Notes: generated by a model from the letters alone, not told the origin. Counted from the stretch's first letter, positions 8,392-18,280 are shown. The stretch: DNA of 33,333 nucleotides from an uncultured Eubacterium sp. (GCA_948759685.1 CAQBGY010000009.1:1-33333); one strand, 5' to 3'. A program made the numbers and translations.

Positions 8392-9045
8392 CTATATACC
8401 ATAATTTTCTAAAAACTCCATCGTAATTCCCTGTTCCTGATTACTTTGCAGTTCTGTTTTTAATCCCAATAATTTTTGAACATATTTTCCAACGACATCA
8501 TTTTCTAAATTAACCACATCCCCTGTTTTCTTTTTCAACAACGTCGTTTCTTCTCCGGTATGTGGAATGACCGATACCTGAAATTCTCCATCACTTACCG
8601 TTGCCACTGTCAGACTTATTCCATCAATACAGATAGAACCCTTTTCTATAATGAGCTTTAATATTTTCTCAGAAGCCTTAATTGTAACCCATACAGCATT
8701 TTCTTCTTTTTTATATGCAGTTATTGTTCCCATTCCATCAATATGTCCTGAAACAATATGTCCTCCAAATCTTCCATCTGCAGGCATAGCACGTTCCAAA
8801 TTTACCTTATCTCCATTCTTTACAATAGAAAGGCCGCTTCTTCGTACAGTTTCTGCCATAATATCTGCTGTAAATCCGTCCGGCTGCAAAGAAGTCACTG
8901 TAAGGCATACTCCATTGACCGCAATGCTGTCTCCAATCCTTGTTCCCTCTAGTACTTTCGTCGCTTTAATTGCAACTTGCCCTGAATTTCCATATAGACT
9001 GATATGTTTTATTTTCCCTACTTCCTCAATAATTCCTGTGAACAT
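8392..9045 (-). CDS. ribE: Riboflavin synthase, alpha subunit
   Basis: The enzyme dismutates two lumazines to riboflavin and the RibH substrate. The 217-residue protein is made of two lumazine-binding repeats, about 1-97 and 98-195, starting with the invariant [10 protein letters not shown] and containing [31 protein letters not shown] in repeat one and IDGISLTV and [11 protein letters not shown] in repeat two. The ribosome site GAGG lies inside the end of ribD, four bases upstream, so the two are closely coupled. The last 20 residues extend a little past the second repeat. Confidence 0.96.
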   Translation of the reverse strand: MFTGIIEEVGKIKHISLYGNSGQVAIKATKVLEGTRIGDSIAVNGVCLTVTSLQPDGFTADIMAETVRRSGLSIVKNGDKVNLERAMPADGRFGGHIVSGHIDGMGTITAYKKEENAVWVTIKASEKILKLIIEKGSICIDGISLTVATVSDGEFQVSVIPHTGEETTLLKKKTGDVVNLENDVVGKYVQKLLGLKTELQSNQEQGITMEFLENYGI

Positions 9046-9049
9046 CTTT

Positions 9050-10135
9050 TTACCTCATCTCATATTCCAATAGCAAATCCTCACCGACTTGTTTTACACC
9101 TTTCAAATTCATTCTGACTGCTTCTGTCGGTTCATTGACTCCTGCTCCTTCCACCGGAGTTTTACTCTCTTCTCCGCCAAACAGTTTCGACGCTACAAAA
9201 ACCATAAGTTTTTGAACAATCCCTGCCTGTAACGCATTATCATTGAGAGTTCCTCCCCCTTCTAAAAGGATACTGTCAATCCCCTGTTCTCCTAAATACT
9301 CCATCAATTTAACTAAATCAACTTTCCCATTTTTACCCGGACATTGAATCAACTGTATTCCCAATTCAAGAAGTTGATTTACTTTATCTTCCTCTCCCAC
9401 ACTGTAAGCAATAATTGTTTTATATACTTTCGCTGTTTTGCATATCTGGGAATCAAGAGGCATTCTTAATTTGCTGTCACATATTATACGAACAGGACTT
9501 TTTTTCCCTTCAATACGAGTATTCAACAACGGGTTATCTGCAAGTACCGTTCCTATACCTGCCATAATTCCCATATACTTATGCCTCATCAGTTGAACTT
9601 CATTTCTTGCCTCTTCTCCTGTAATCCACTTTGAAGCTCCTGTTTTCGTCGCTATTTTTCCATCAGCCGTCATTGCATATTTCATAACAACATACGGTGT
9701 TTTATTTGTAATGTAATGAAAGAAAATAGGATTCAATTCATCACACTCTTCTCTCATAAAGTCCTCCTGTACCTGAAGACCTGCTCTGCGCAGAATTTCA
9801 GCACCCTTCCCTGCCACTTTTGGATTAGGATCTCTTGAGCCAATCACCACTCTTGCAATTTTTTGTTCTAAAATAGCTTCTGTGCATGGAGGCGTCTTCC
9901 CGTAGTGACAACATGGTTCTAAAGTTACATAAATGGTTGCACCTTCCGCAGATTCTGTAAGGGATGCTATTGCGTTGCGTTCTGCATGTAACTGCCCACA
10001 CTTTTCGTGATACCCTTCCCCAATAATCTTTCCGTTTTTGACAATTACTGCTCCAACCATAGGATTAGGATTCGTCCAGCCCTCACCTTTTTTTGCCAAT
10101 TTAATTGCTCTCATCATAAAATCTCTATCTGTCAT
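9050..10135 (-). CDS. ribD: Bifunctional riboflavin deaminase / reductase RibD
   Basis: RibD deaminates the pyrimidine product of GTP cyclohydrolase II and reduces its ribosyl chain with NADPH. The N-terminal deaminase has HAERNAI and the zinc-binding VTLEPCCHYGKTPPCTEAI; the C-terminal reductase begins MKYAMTADGKIATKTGASKWITGEEAR and includes LLEGGGTLN. The start is uncertain. The ATG at 10150 has AGGAG immediately touching it, with no room for a spacer; the next ATG at 10135 (MTDRDFMMRAI) matches the normal family N-terminus and lies 15 bases after the same AGGAG. I chose 10135. It is the first gene of the operon, directly after the FMN riboswitch. Confidence 0.93.
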   Translation of the reverse strand: MTDRDFMMRAIKLAKKGEGWTNPNPMVGAVIVKNGKIIGEGYHEKCGQLHAERNAIASLTESAEGATIYVTLEPCCHYGKTPPCTEAILEQKIARVVIGSRDPNPKVAGKGAEILRRAGLQVQEDFMREECDELNPIFFHYITNKTPYVVMKYAMTADGKIATKTGASKWITGEEARNEVQLMRHKYMGIMAGIGTVLADNPLLNTRIEGKKSPVRIICDSKLRMPLDSQICKTAKVYKTIIAYSVGEEDKVNQLLELGIQLIQCPGKNGKVDLVKLMEYLGEQGIDSILLEGGGTLNDNALQAGIVQKLMVFVASKLFGGEESKTPVEGAGVNEPTEAVRMNLKGVKQVGEDLLLEYEMR

Positions 10136-10206
10136 GGTTTTTATCTGCATCTCCTAATCATTTTTCTAAATTTCAAACTAAAAGATTTTTACTAATTTAT
10201 GCATAA

Positions 10207-10233
10207 GAAAAACCCCGGATACATTCCGGGGCC
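10207..10233 (-). terminator. Riboswitch-controlled terminator of the rib operon
   Basis: Seven-base-pair stem ccccgga (10213-10219) with tccgggg (10225-10231), a five-base loop, followed on the minus strand by five T. It lies between the FMN aptamer and ribD, where FMN-bound aptamer would let it form and stop transcription. Confidence 0.85.
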
Positions 10234-10250
10234 TATAGCACATCAAAATT

Positions 10251-10313
10251 GTAATGATTACTCAACACAAATATCATTAAAATCTGATATTCATTTATCA
10301 ATCCAATCATTAC
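10251..10313 (-). promoter_or_regulatory. Expression-platform hairpin between FMN aptamer and terminator
   Basis: A perfect 9-bp inverted repeat, gtaatgatt (10251-10259) with aatcattac (10305-10313), encloses a smaller aatatc/gatatt stem. The right arm lies only four bases from the end of the aptamer, so this stem could compete with the aptamer's closing helix or simply space it from the terminator. The exact antiterminator pairing was not resolved by eye. Confidence 0.5.
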
Positions 10314-10317
10314 CTTA

Positions 10318-10433
10318 CCTTCTCTCATCCAGACTATACTGTCGGTTATGGAATCACACCATATCATGCCTTGCGGCTCGCTGACTTATGCACCTGCAAA
10401 CACAGCCGGTAGGGAATCGCACCCTGCCCCGAA
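10318..10433 (-). ncRNA. FMN riboswitch (RFN element)
   Basis: Read on the minus strand the conserved RFN blocks appear in order: ttcggggcagggtg, gattccctaccggc, gtcagcgagccgcaaggc, a ggtgtgattcc block, accgacagtatagtctgga and gatgagagaagg. These are the six-helix junction sequences of the FMN aptamer. It precedes ribD on the same strand and is followed by an intrinsic terminator, so it most likely works by FMN-dependent transcription attenuation of ribD-ribE-ribBA-ribH-HAD-ribU. Confidence 0.97.
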
Positions 10434-10459
10434 GAATTTATATTAAATTATTCTTTTAC

Positions 10460-10488
10460 ATACTAATACTATATTATCGTTCTGTCAA
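10460..10488 (-). promoter_or_regulatory. Sigma-A promoter of the riboflavin operon
   Basis: On the minus strand TTGACA (10483-10488), 17 bp, TAGTAT (10460-10465), placed about 25 bp before the FMN aptamer and directly after the lysC stop codon. This gives the riboflavin unit its own transcription start independent of lysC. No hairpin terminator was seen between lysC and this promoter. Confidence 0.7.
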
Positions 10489-10501
10489 GAAGTTCAAAAA
10501 C

Positions 10502-11830
10502 TTATTTTTTCACTTCAATAAATGCATCATAAATTGCACGCATTGCAACCTCAAAGTCCTCATCCGCAACACCGATAATAATGTTAAGTTCAGAAGAACC
10601 CTGGTCAATCATTTTAATGTTTACACGTGCTTCTGCCAATGCTGTAAACAGAATCGCTGCTGTTCCTCTGGCACTCTTCATACCACGGCCAACCACTGCA
10701 ATTAATGCCAGATCACTTTCGATAAATAACTGATCCGGATGAACTCTGGAACGGATTTCATCCAGTATTGTTGTTTCTTTGCCAGCCAATGCATCCGTCT
10801 GAATCACGACACTCATCGTGTCAACACCGGAAGGCATATGCTCAAAACTTACATTACTCTTCTCTAAAGCACGAAGTACATTTCTACCAAATCCCACTTC
10901 GCTGTTCATTTTATCTTTTTCTATATTAATAACGGACATGCCTTTCTTTCCTGCGATACCTGTAATAATATGCTCGCAAGGTTCTGCTGTCTCTGAAACA
11001 ATCATTGTTCCCCTGTCTTTTGGACAATTTGTATTTTTGATATTTACCGGAATACCTGCTGCTCTTACCGGAAAGATTGCATCCTCATGAAGAACTGTAG
11101 CTCCCATGTAAGCAAGTTCGCGGAGTTCTGCATAGGTAATTGTATTAATTGCCTCCGGGTTATTTATAATTCTAGGATCACAAATTAAAAATCCACTAAC
11201 ATCTGTCCAGTTTTCATAAATCTTTGCATCTGCTGCTCTTGCCACAATAGAACCTGTAACATCTGAACCGCCTCTGGAAAATGTCTTAATTGTCCCATTC
11301 GGCATAGAACCATAGAATCCAGGTATTACCGCATACTCTGTCTTTGCAAGTTTTGGAGTTAATTTCTCTGCTGTTTTATCCCAGTCAAAATTTCCTCTCT
11401 CATCAAAGAAAATATATTTTGCTGCATCAATAAAATCAAAGCCTAAATATTTTGCCAAAACTTTACTATTCAAGAACTCTCCACGACTGGCTGCATAATC
11501 TCTGCCCGCCATATGTGAAAATGCACCTTTGATTGTCTCAAAATCTTCATCTAATGAAAAATCTGCAAGACCCAGTTCCTTAATAATTCCATTATATCTA
11601 TCCTTTATCGACTGAAACTGTTCCTCAAACTCTTCTCCTTCTGATGCAAGTTCATAACAGTTATACAGCATATCTGTAACCTTTATATCTTCAACAAAAC
11701 GCTTTCCCGGTGCTGATGCTACTACGAAACGTCTTGTCGGGTCTTCTAATATAATATCCGCAACTTTTTTAAACTGCTTTGCATCAGCAAGCGAGCTTCC
11801 ACCAAATTTTACAACCTTTGTCTCTTTCAT
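10502..11830 (-). CDS. lysC: Aspartate kinase
   Basis: This enzyme phosphorylates aspartate, the entry step to lysine, threonine and methionine synthesis. The 442-residue protein opens with VVKFGGSSLADA, has the SRGGSDVTGSIVA substrate-binding loop near residue 185, and ends with two ACT regulatory domains (about 300-442), including MSVINIEKDKM and ARVNIKMIDQGSSELNI. It is monofunctional. It closes the hom - apgM-like - lysC gene set; the gap to the previous gene is 55 bp and AGGAGG precedes its ATG. No lysine riboswitch or T-box is visible before it. Confidence 0.94.
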   Translation of the reverse strand: MKETKVVKFGGSSLADAKQFKKVADIILEDPTRRFVVASAPGKRFVEDIKVTDMLYNCYELASEGEEFEEQFQSIKDRYNGIIKELGLADFSLDEDFETIKGAFSHMAGRDYAASRGEFLNSKVLAKYLGFDFIDAAKYIFFDERGNFDWDKTAEKLTPKLAKTEYAVIPGFYGSMPNGTIKTFSRGGSDVTGSIVARAADAKIYENWTDVSGFLICDPRIINNPEAINTITYAELRELAYMGATVLHEDAIFPVRAAGIPVNIKNTNCPKDRGTMIVSETAEPCEHIITGIAGKKGMSVINIEKDKMNSEVGFGRNVLRALEKSNVSFEHMPSGVDTMSVVIQTDALAGKETTILDEIRSRVHPDQLFIESDLALIAVVGRGMKSARGTAAILFTALAEARVNIKMIDQGSSELNIIIGVADEDFEVAMRAIYDAFIEVKK

Positions 11831-11885
11831 TTTTTGCCTCCTATTGCTTCATCTTATATTTTATGTAAATTCTGCATTAAGTCAA

Positions 11886-13088
11886 CTACTTTGATAGTAA
11901 ATAATTCATCATTTCATATCCATTTGCCATAAACAAACCGCTTTCCTTACCACATTTTTCATTATAATCCAATGTGCTTTCTTTGATATCTGTACTGTCA
12001 AAAAGCATATATGGAACCGGATTGCTGGTATGGGTTCTCACGCATATTGGTGTTGGATGATCCGGCATGACAAGCATACGGTAATCCTCTCCTGCTTTGT
12101 CCAATGCATCTTTTATCACTTTAATAACTCTGGAATCCAGATTTTCTATTGCCTTTATTTTTCTCTCTACACTTCCCTGATGTCCCATTTCATCCGGGGC
12201 TTCTACATGCACATACGCCATGTCATATCCTTCATTCAGAAGAACATCTACTGCAGCTTCTGCCTTCCCCTCATAATTGGTATCCAGTCCGCCATTCGCA
12301 CCTTCTACTTCAAGAACTTTCATATCTGCTCCTATAGCAATTCCTTTTAAAAGGTCTACTGCTGAAATCATTGCACCCTTTTTGTGATTCTTCTCTTCAA
12401 AAGAAGTTACGCAAGGTCTGGTTCCGGCACCCCAGAACCATAAAGAATTTGCAGGATTTAATCCCTTCTTAATTCTCTCAATATTAATTGGATGATTTGC
12501 TAATATTTCATAACTTTTCTCCTGCATCTTGCGAAGAATTTCATCCTGTGGCAGATACTGTCCAATTTTCTGTCCCAATACATCATGAGGTGGAGTAAGT
12601 GTTACAACTTCTCCATGATCCCATATCGTAAGATGCCTATAACTGGTTCCAACATAAAATTTGTACACATCTGTTTCTAACTCTTTGCGTACTGCTTCTA
12701 ATAATACAGCAGCATCTTCTGTACCGATTTCACTGGAACTGTGATCTATAATCGTCTTTTCTTCATATGGTAAATCATCTGTAGATACAGTCACAATATT
12801 GCATCGGAGTGCCACATCTGTAGATTTCATATCTACACCGATACTTAATGCCTCCAATGGAGAACGACCTGTATAATATCTTTTTGGATCATATCCTAAA
12901 ACAGATAAATTTGCTGTATCACTCCCAGGACTCATTCCTTCCGGTATTGTATGTACTAAACCAACCTCTGCCTGTTTTGACATTTTATCCATGGTTGGTG
13001 TATCTGCATATTCTAATGGTGTTCTTCCTCCCAATTCTTCAATTGGTTCATCGGCCATACCGTCACCTAAAACAACTATATATTTCAT
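11886..13088 (-). CDS. apgM-like phosphoglycerate-mutase-family protein, proposed homoserine kinase
   Basis: A 400-residue member of the archaeal-type, cofactor-independent phosphoglycerate mutase branch of the alkaline-phosphatase superfamily. Metal and phosphate sites are visible: VVLGDGMADEP (5-15), the phosphoserine region SPGSDTANLSVLGYDP, HVEAPDEMGHQG and MPDHPTPI. In many Clostridia a subgroup of this family lies among threonine genes and has been proposed to act as a homoserine kinase (TIGRFAM model for a proposed homoserine kinase). Here it lies between hom and lysC and no thrB-type GHMP kinase is in the window, which supports that reading. The alternative is a real glycolytic phosphoglycerate mutase. 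GGAG precedes the ATG. Confidence 0.9.
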   Translation of the reverse strand: MKYIVVLGDGMADEPIEELGGRTPLEYADTPTMDKMSKQAEVGLVHTIPEGMSPGSDTANLSVLGYDPKRYYTGRSPLEALSIGVDMKSTDVALRCNIVTVSTDDLPYEEKTIIDHSSSEIGTEDAAVLLEAVRKELETDVYKFYVGTSYRHLTIWDHGEVVTLTPPHDVLGQKIGQYLPQDEILRKMQEKSYEILANHPINIERIKKGLNPANSLWFWGAGTRPCVTSFEEKNHKKGAMISAVDLLKGIAIGADMKVLEVEGANGGLDTNYEGKAEAAVDVLLNEGYDMAYVHVEAPDEMGHQGSVERKIKAIENLDSRVIKVIKDALDKAGEDYRMLVMPDHPTPICVRTHTSNPVPYMLFDSTDIKESTLDYNEKCGKESGLFMANGYEMMNYLLSK

Positions 13089-13192
13089 ATTTTACTCCAT
13101 TCTGCTACAATGCTACTTATAAAATATTATGAATTCTATTCTTACGCTGCTATATAATGTATAATATTAAAACGCAACTAATCAGAGCCGGC

Positions 13193-14395
13193 TTACGCCT
13201 CGACTCTGATTCTTGTTATAACTTTTCCAAGTTTGTCTGCTTTTCCGTCAAAATCTTCTTCGCTCATCTTCGATGTGATAAATCCGATTTCTCCTTCAAT
13301 TCCTGCATCAACATATTCTACATTTCCAAATACTGCTTCTGCTTCTTCTTTTGACACATTCACTCTTACAAAGAACTGTTTCTTTGACTGTGCGAAATCC
13401 TCTAACTCTAATTTTTCTTCATCCCACATTACCGTTGTTGAAACATTGAGATGTCTTACGCTATCTACCACATCAGATACAACTGCACTGGCTGTTGGAA
13501 GTTTACCGGCTCCACTGCCGATAAATACTAAATCTCCTACCATATTTCCACGAACCAGAATACCATTGACAACATCACTTACATTGTATAATGGATGATC
13601 CGGTGCTAATAATCTTGGAGCAACAGATGCAACGACTGCATCATCTTCATTTTTACACTTTCCAAGTAATTTAATAGAACGTCCCATAGCCTTTGCATAT
13701 TTAAAATCAGTTGCTGTGATTTTTGAAATACCCTCTGTATAAATTTCTTCAAAATCTACTGTCTTTCCTTTTGCAAGAGATGCCAGAATCGCAATCTTTC
13801 TTACAGCATCAAAGCCTTCGATATCAGCTTCCGGGTTACGCTCTGCATATCCCAAATCCTGCGCCGTCTTTAATGTGCTGTCAAAATCAGCACCTTCTTT
13901 ATCCATCTTTGTGAGAATATAGTTTGTTGTTCCATTTAATATTCCGGTAATCTCACAGATCTTATCTGCTGTGATATGCATATTAATTGGACGGATAATA
14001 GGAATACCACCACCTACGGCAGCTTCAAATAAGAAGTTTCTATTATTTGACTGAGCAATTTTGATTAATTCTGCTCCATACTTTGCAACCAATTCCTTGT
14101 TTGATGTACAAACACTCTTTCCTGCTTCTAATGCTGACTTTACAAAATCATATGCAGGCTTTAGTCCACCCATAACTTCGATAACAACTTCCACTTCCGG
14201 ATCGTTTAATATCACATTATAATCATGAACCAAAACACTCTCACAAGGGTCGCCAGGAAAATCTCTTAAGTCAAGCACATACTTAACTTCAATTTCCTCT
14301 CCTGCATTGGCTGTAATTAAATCCTTATTCTCATTTATTATTTCAAATACTCCTGAACCCACAGTTCCATATCCTAATATTGCAACTTTAATCAT
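13193..14395 (-). CDS. hom: Homoserine dehydrogenase
   Basis: The enzyme reduces aspartate semialdehyde to homoserine with NAD(P)H. The 400-residue protein has the dinucleotide-binding GYGTVGSGV (8-16), TSNKELVAKYG, EAAVGGGIPII, GILNGTTNYIL, the signature AERNPEADIEGFDA and a short C-terminal ACT domain (about 325-400) typical of feedback-controlled forms. TAGGAGG precedes the ATG. It heads the hom - apgM-like - lysC set, with its own promoter upstream. Confidence 0.96.
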   Translation of the reverse strand: MIKVAILGYGTVGSGVFEIINENKDLITANAGEEIEVKYVLDLRDFPGDPCESVLVHDYNVILNDPEVEVVIEVMGGLKPAYDFVKSALEAGKSVCTSNKELVAKYGAELIKIAQSNNRNFLFEAAVGGGIPIIRPINMHITADKICEITGILNGTTNYILTKMDKEGADFDSTLKTAQDLGYAERNPEADIEGFDAVRKIAILASLAKGKTVDFEEIYTEGISKITATDFKYAKAMGRSIKLLGKCKNEDDAVVASVAPRLLAPDHPLYNVSDVVNGILVRGNMVGDLVFIGSGAGKLPTASAVVSDVVDSVRHLNVSTTVMWDEEKLELEDFAQSKKQFFVRVNVSKEEAEAVFGNVEYVDAGIEGEIGFITSKMSEEDFDGKADKLGKVITRIRVEA

Positions 14396-14456
14396 ATTCT
14401 CCTCCTAATGTCATATGAAAGAGTATTTCAACTCCCTTTAAAAATTATACTTGTAG

Positions 14457-14485
14457 ATTTTAGCATGGTTACATACAATTATCAA
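14457..14485 (-). promoter_or_regulatory. Likely promoter of hom - apgM-like - lysC
   Basis: On the minus strand TTGATA (14480-14485), 17 bp, TAAAAT (14457-14462). It overlaps the last codons of prfB, leaving a 5' leader of about 55 nt before the hom ATG. No T-box or attenuator structure was seen in the leader. Confidence 0.5.
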
Positions 14486-15606
14486 CTAATTTCATTATCT
14501 TTATCAAGATTTATCCATTTCAGGTAAGCATTAATAAACGGATCCAGATATCCATCCAATACTTTGCTCACATCTGCAACCTCTTCATTTGTCCTATGGT
14601 CTTTCACCATAGTATATGGCTGCATAACATAGGAACGAATCTGATTTCCCCAGCCAATCTCCTTTACCTCACCTCTGATACCGGAACGCTTTTCTTCCTC
14701 TTCTTGTTTCTTTAATATATACAACTTTGATTTTAACATCTTCATTGCCCTGTCTTTATTCTGCAGCTGGGAACGTTCATTCTGGCATTGAACGACAATA
14801 CCTGTTGGAAAATGAGTAATACGAATGGCTGATGATGTTTTATTAATATGCTGTCCACCGGCCCCACTGGAACGATAGGTATCAATTCTAATATCATCAT
14901 CACTGATTTCTACATCCAAATCCTCCTCAATATCCGGCATAACATCTAGAGATGCAAATGATGTCTGCCTCTTTCCTGCCGCATTAAACGGAGAGATTCT
15001 TACCAGTCTGTGTACTCCCTTTTCTGATTTCAAATAACCATAGGCATTTTCCCCGGATACCTGAAATGTAATTGATTTGAGTCCAGCCTCATCACCGTCC
15101 AGAAAATCAAGAACCTCTGTTTTATATCCCTTTGATTCTGCCCATCTGTTAAACATACGATAAAGCATATTTGCCCAGTCACAGGACTCTGTTCCTCCTG
15201 CACCTGCATTAATCTTCAGAACCGCATTACATTTATCATAGTTACCGGAAAGAAGCGTCTCAATTTTTACCTTATCAAATTGTTTTACAAAGGCTTTCCA
15301 CTCTGCTTCCACCTCTTCCACCATATCCGGATCTTCTTCTTCATTACCCATCTCTATTAAAACACCTAAGTCTTCATACTGACTCTGAAGATGGTCAATC
15401 AATTCCAGACTGCCTTTGAGCATTTTTAACTCTTTCATGATTTCGCTTGATTTTTCTATATTGTCCCAAAATCCTGCCTCTTCCATCATCTGTTCAATTT
15501 CTTCAATTCTCGCCTGTCTGATATCAATATGAAACGAATCTGCTAATTCCTTTACCATGCTTTCATATTGACTCCATTCGTATTTGTACTGCTCTAATTC
15601 AACCAC
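14482..15606 (-). CDS. prfB: Peptide chain release factor 2
   Basis: RF2 recognises UGA and UAA stop codons and triggers peptide release. The 374-residue protein has the RF2-specific SPF tripeptide (205-207) for codon recognition and the catalytic GGQ (250-252) in RSSGAGGQHINKTSSA. The whole protein is in one uninterrupted frame: the usual autoregulatory +1 frameshift site with an in-frame UGA near codon 25 is absent, where this protein reads ADSFHIDIRQARIEEIE. The start is GTG at 15606 with GAGG seven bases before it. A terminator-like hairpin ends only about 25 bases before the start. Confidence 0.96.
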   Translation of the reverse strand: MVELEQYKYEWSQYESMVKELADSFHIDIRQARIEEIEQMMEEAGFWDNIEKSSEIMKELKMLKGSLELIDHLQSQYEDLGVLIEMGNEEEDPDMVEEVEAEWKAFVKQFDKVKIETLLSGNYDKCNAVLKINAGAGGTESCDWANMLYRMFNRWAESKGYKTEVLDFLDGDEAGLKSITFQVSGENAYGYLKSEKGVHRLVRISPFNAAGKRQTSFASLDVMPDIEEDLDVEISDDDIRIDTYRSSGAGGQHINKTSSAIRITHFPTGIVVQCQNERSQLQNKDRAMKMLKSKLYILKKQEEEEKRSGIRGEVKEIGWGNQIRSYVMQPYTMVKDHRTNEEVADVSKVLDGYLDPFINAYLKWINLDKDNEIS

Positions 15607-15630
15607 AAAAATACCTCAACATTAATCTTC

Positions 15631-15677
15631 AAAAAGGTGCTGTCGCACGAAATATTTTCTTTGTACGGCAACACCTT
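15631..15677 (-). terminator. Terminator hairpin between secA and prfB
   Basis: On the minus strand aaggtgttgccgtac (663-677 of the 15 kb block) pairs with gtgcgacagcacctt (634-648) over 15 positions with one mismatch and two G-U pairs; a 14-base loop and five T follow. It would end secA transcripts. Only about 25 bases remain before the prfB GTG, so it may also act as an attenuator for prfB. Confidence 0.8.
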
Positions 15678-15706
15678 TATTTATTTTATAAAAAACACAA
15701 ATTCAC

Positions 15707-18280
15707 TTATGCTTTTCTGCCACAGCAATTTTTATACTTTTTACCACTTCCACAAGGACATGGATCGTTTGGATAAACTTTTGCCTCTTCTCTCTGCTTT
15801 GGCTTTTTCACTCCGCTGTCATCATCCTTGTTCGTTCCGGTAACCTTTGCTACCTCTTCACGCTCTACATTCTGCTCCACCTGAATATGATACAAAGTCT
15901 TTACTGTGTCTATCTTAATGTTTTCAATCATAAATCCAAACATCTCAAAGCCCTGAATCTTATACTCAATCGCAGGATCCTTCTGACCATAAGCCATAAG
16001 CCCGATTCCCTGCTTTAACTGTTCCATGTCATCTAAGTGATCCATCCACTTTCTATCAATAACTTTCAAAAGAACAATTCTTTCCAACTCTCTGATATGT
16101 TCCGGCTCTGGGAATTCTGCTTCCTTTGCCTCGTATAATTTCAATGCTTCTTCTTTTAACATCTGTTTAAATTCAGATTTATTTAAGTCTTCCATTTCTT
16201 CCTGTTTCATAGAAAGTTTAAAAGGAATAATTTCAAATAATGACTGAGCAAGTCCTGCCAAATCCCAGTCCTTTGCCTGTTGGTCATCACGGATGAACAT
16301 ATCTACCTGAGATTCAATGACTTCATTTACCATTTTGATAATGGCATCTCTCATATTTTCGCCATTGAGCACTCTTGCTCTTTCTGCATAAATTATTTCT
16401 CTCTGGTCATTGTTTACCTTATCATATTCCATAAGGTTCTTTCTAATACCAAAATTATTTCCTTCAATCTTCTTCTGTGCTCTTTCGATTGTGTTGGTAA
16501 GAGATTTATGGTGTAATTCTTCGTCTTCCGGAACTCCCAGTGCATTAAAGATTGACATCAATTTTTCAGAAGCAAATAATCTCATAATATCATCTTCTAA
16601 AGAGATAAAGAATTTTGATTCACCGACATCTCCCTGACGACCGGAACGACCACGCAGCTGATTATCAATACGTCTGGATTCATGTCTCTCTGTACCAACA
16701 ATCTTTAATCCACCTGCTGCCTTTGCCTCTTCATCAAGTTTAATATCAGTACCACGACCAGCCATATTTGTGGCAATCGTTACTGCCCCATGGCGTCCAG
16801 CCTCTGCTACGATTTCAGCCTCCATCTCATGGAACTTCGCATTCAATACCTTATGTGGAATACCACGTTTTTTTAACACTGTACTAATCTCTTCTGAAGA
16901 ATCAATATTGATTGTACCTACCAATACGGGCTGTCCCTTTTTGTATGCCTCTTCTATTTCATTTGCCACTGCATTTAATTTGCCACGTTTTGTCTTAAAT
17001 ACAGCATCATTTTTATCAATTCTTGCAATTGGTTTGTTTGTTGGAATTTCAACAACATCCATACTGTAGATATCTCTGAATTCTTTTTCCTCTGTTAAAG
17101 CGGTACCTGTCATACCTGCTTTCTTTTCATACTTATTAAAGAAATTCTGAAATGTAATTGTAGCAAGAGTTTTGCTTTCACGGTTTACCTTTACATGCTC
17201 TTTTGCTTCAATCGCCTGATGTAATCCATCAGAGTATCTTCTACCCGGCATAATACGTCCGGTAAACTCATCTACAATTAAAACCTCATTGTCCTTTACT
17301 ACATAATCCTGATCTCTATGCATCAGGTTATGTGCACGCAGAGCCAAAATCACATTGTGCTGTAACTCAAGATTCTCTGCATCCGCATAATTGTCAATAT
17401 GGAAAAACTTTTCAACCTTTGCAATACCATCCTGTGTCAGTGTGACAATCTTGTCCTTTTCGTTTACAAGGAAATCTCCATCTTCTTCTATATCAACACC
17501 CATAATGGCATCCATTTTACTAAGTTCAGGATTTGCAGTACCACGCTCCATCTGTCTTGCCAGAATGTCACACATTTCATATAACTTCGTAGACTTTCCA
17601 CTCTGTCCCGAAATAATCAAAGGAGTTCTTGCCTCATCAATTAAAACGGAATCGACCTCATCAATAATACAGTATGATAATCCACGCTGAACCAATTGTT
17701 CTTTGTAGACAACCATATTGTCTCGCAGATAATCAAATCCCAGTTCATTATTTGTAATATATGTGATATCACAGTCATATGCTGCCTTCTTGTCCTCGTG
17801 TTCCATATCTGCCAGCACACAGCCGACGGAAAGCCCCAGATATCTGTGAACCTGTCCCATCCATTCCGCATCACGGGTAGCAAGGTACTCATTAACTGTT
17901 ACAATATGAACACCTTTTCCTTCTAATGCATTCAGATATGCAGGAAGTAAACATGTCTGTGTCTTACCTTCACCTGTTTTCATCTCTGCGATTCGACCTT
18001 CATGAAGGATAATTCCACCTAAAATCTGGCATGGATAATGTTCTGTCCCAAGAGTTCTTTTTGTTGCTTCTCTAACCAAAGCAAATGCCTCCGGCAAAAT
18101 ATCATCTAATGTCTCGCCCTCTTTTAATCTCTTCTTAAACTCTTCCGTTTTTGCTTTCATCTGTTCCTCAGAAAGCTTTTCCATTTCCGGTTTAAATGCA
18201 AGAACTTTTTCTAAAGTCCCATTATGTCTTTTTAATTCACGCTCACTATGTGTTCCTATAATCTTACTAATTACACTCAT
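15707..18280 (-). CDS. secA: Preprotein translocase ATPase SecA
   Basis: SecA is the motor that drives unfolded preproteins through SecYEG. The 857-residue protein is full length for a Firmicute SecA. Walker A is MKTGEGKT (100-107), followed by the [15 protein letters not shown]alker B/DEAD region, [23 protein letters not shown] and RGRSGRQGD helicase motifs. The C-terminus is the zinc-binding SEC-C tail with Cys at 841, 843, 852 and 853, which binds SecB or ribosomes in other bacteria. It has its own promoter with a palindrome in the leader, and AGAGGAG before the ATG. Confidence 0.98.
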   Translation of the reverse strand: MSVISKIIGTHSERELKRHNGTLEKVLAFKPEMEKLSEEQMKAKTEEFKKRLKEGETLDDILPEAFALVREATKRTLGTEHYPCQILGGIILHEGRIAEMKTGEGKTQTCLLPAYLNALEGKGVHIVTVNEYLATRDAEWMGQVHRYLGLSVGCVLADMEHEDKKAAYDCDITYITNNELGFDYLRDNMVVYKEQLVQRGLSYCIIDEVDSVLIDEARTPLIISGQSGKSTKLYEMCDILARQMERGTANPELSKMDAIMGVDIEEDGDFLVNEKDKIVTLTQDGIAKVEKFFHIDNYADAENLELQHNVILALRAHNLMHRDQDYVVKDNEVLIVDEFTGRIMPGRRYSDGLHQAIEAKEHVKVNRESKTLATITFQNFFNKYEKKAGMTGTALTEEKEFRDIYSMDVVEIPTNKPIARIDKNDAVFKTKRGKLNAVANEIEEAYKKGQPVLVGTINIDSSEEISTVLKKRGIPHKVLNAKFHEMEAEIVAEAGRHGAVTIATNMAGRGTDIKLDEEAKAAGGLKIVGTERHESRRIDNQLRGRSGRQGDVGESKFFISLEDDIMRLFASEKLMSIFNALGVPEDEELHHKSLTNTIERAQKKIEGNNFGIRKNLMEYDKVNNDQREIIYAERARVLNGENMRDAIIKMVNEVIESQVDMFIRDDQQAKDWDLAGLAQSLFEIIPFKLSMKQEEMEDLNKSEFKQMLKEEALKLYEAKEAEFPEPEHIRELERIVLLKVIDRKWMDHLDDMEQLKQGIGLMAYGQKDPAIEYKIQGFEMFGFMIENIKIDTVKTLYHIQVEQNVEREEVAKVTGTNKDDDSGVKKPKQREEAKVYPNDPCPCGSGKKYKNCCGRKA

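Noticed and set aside
8651..9073. 140-codon open frame on the plus strand
   Set aside because: Antisense shadow of ribE, which has all its family motifs; no ribosome site or promoter supports the shadow.
10199..10384. 61-codon open frame on the plus strand
   Set aside because: It runs antisense through the FMN riboswitch and its terminator; the RNA structure explains the sequence.
17641..17892. 83-codon open frame on the minus strand inside secA
   Set aside because: It is a different frame of the strongly conserved secA coding sequence and has no ribosome site.
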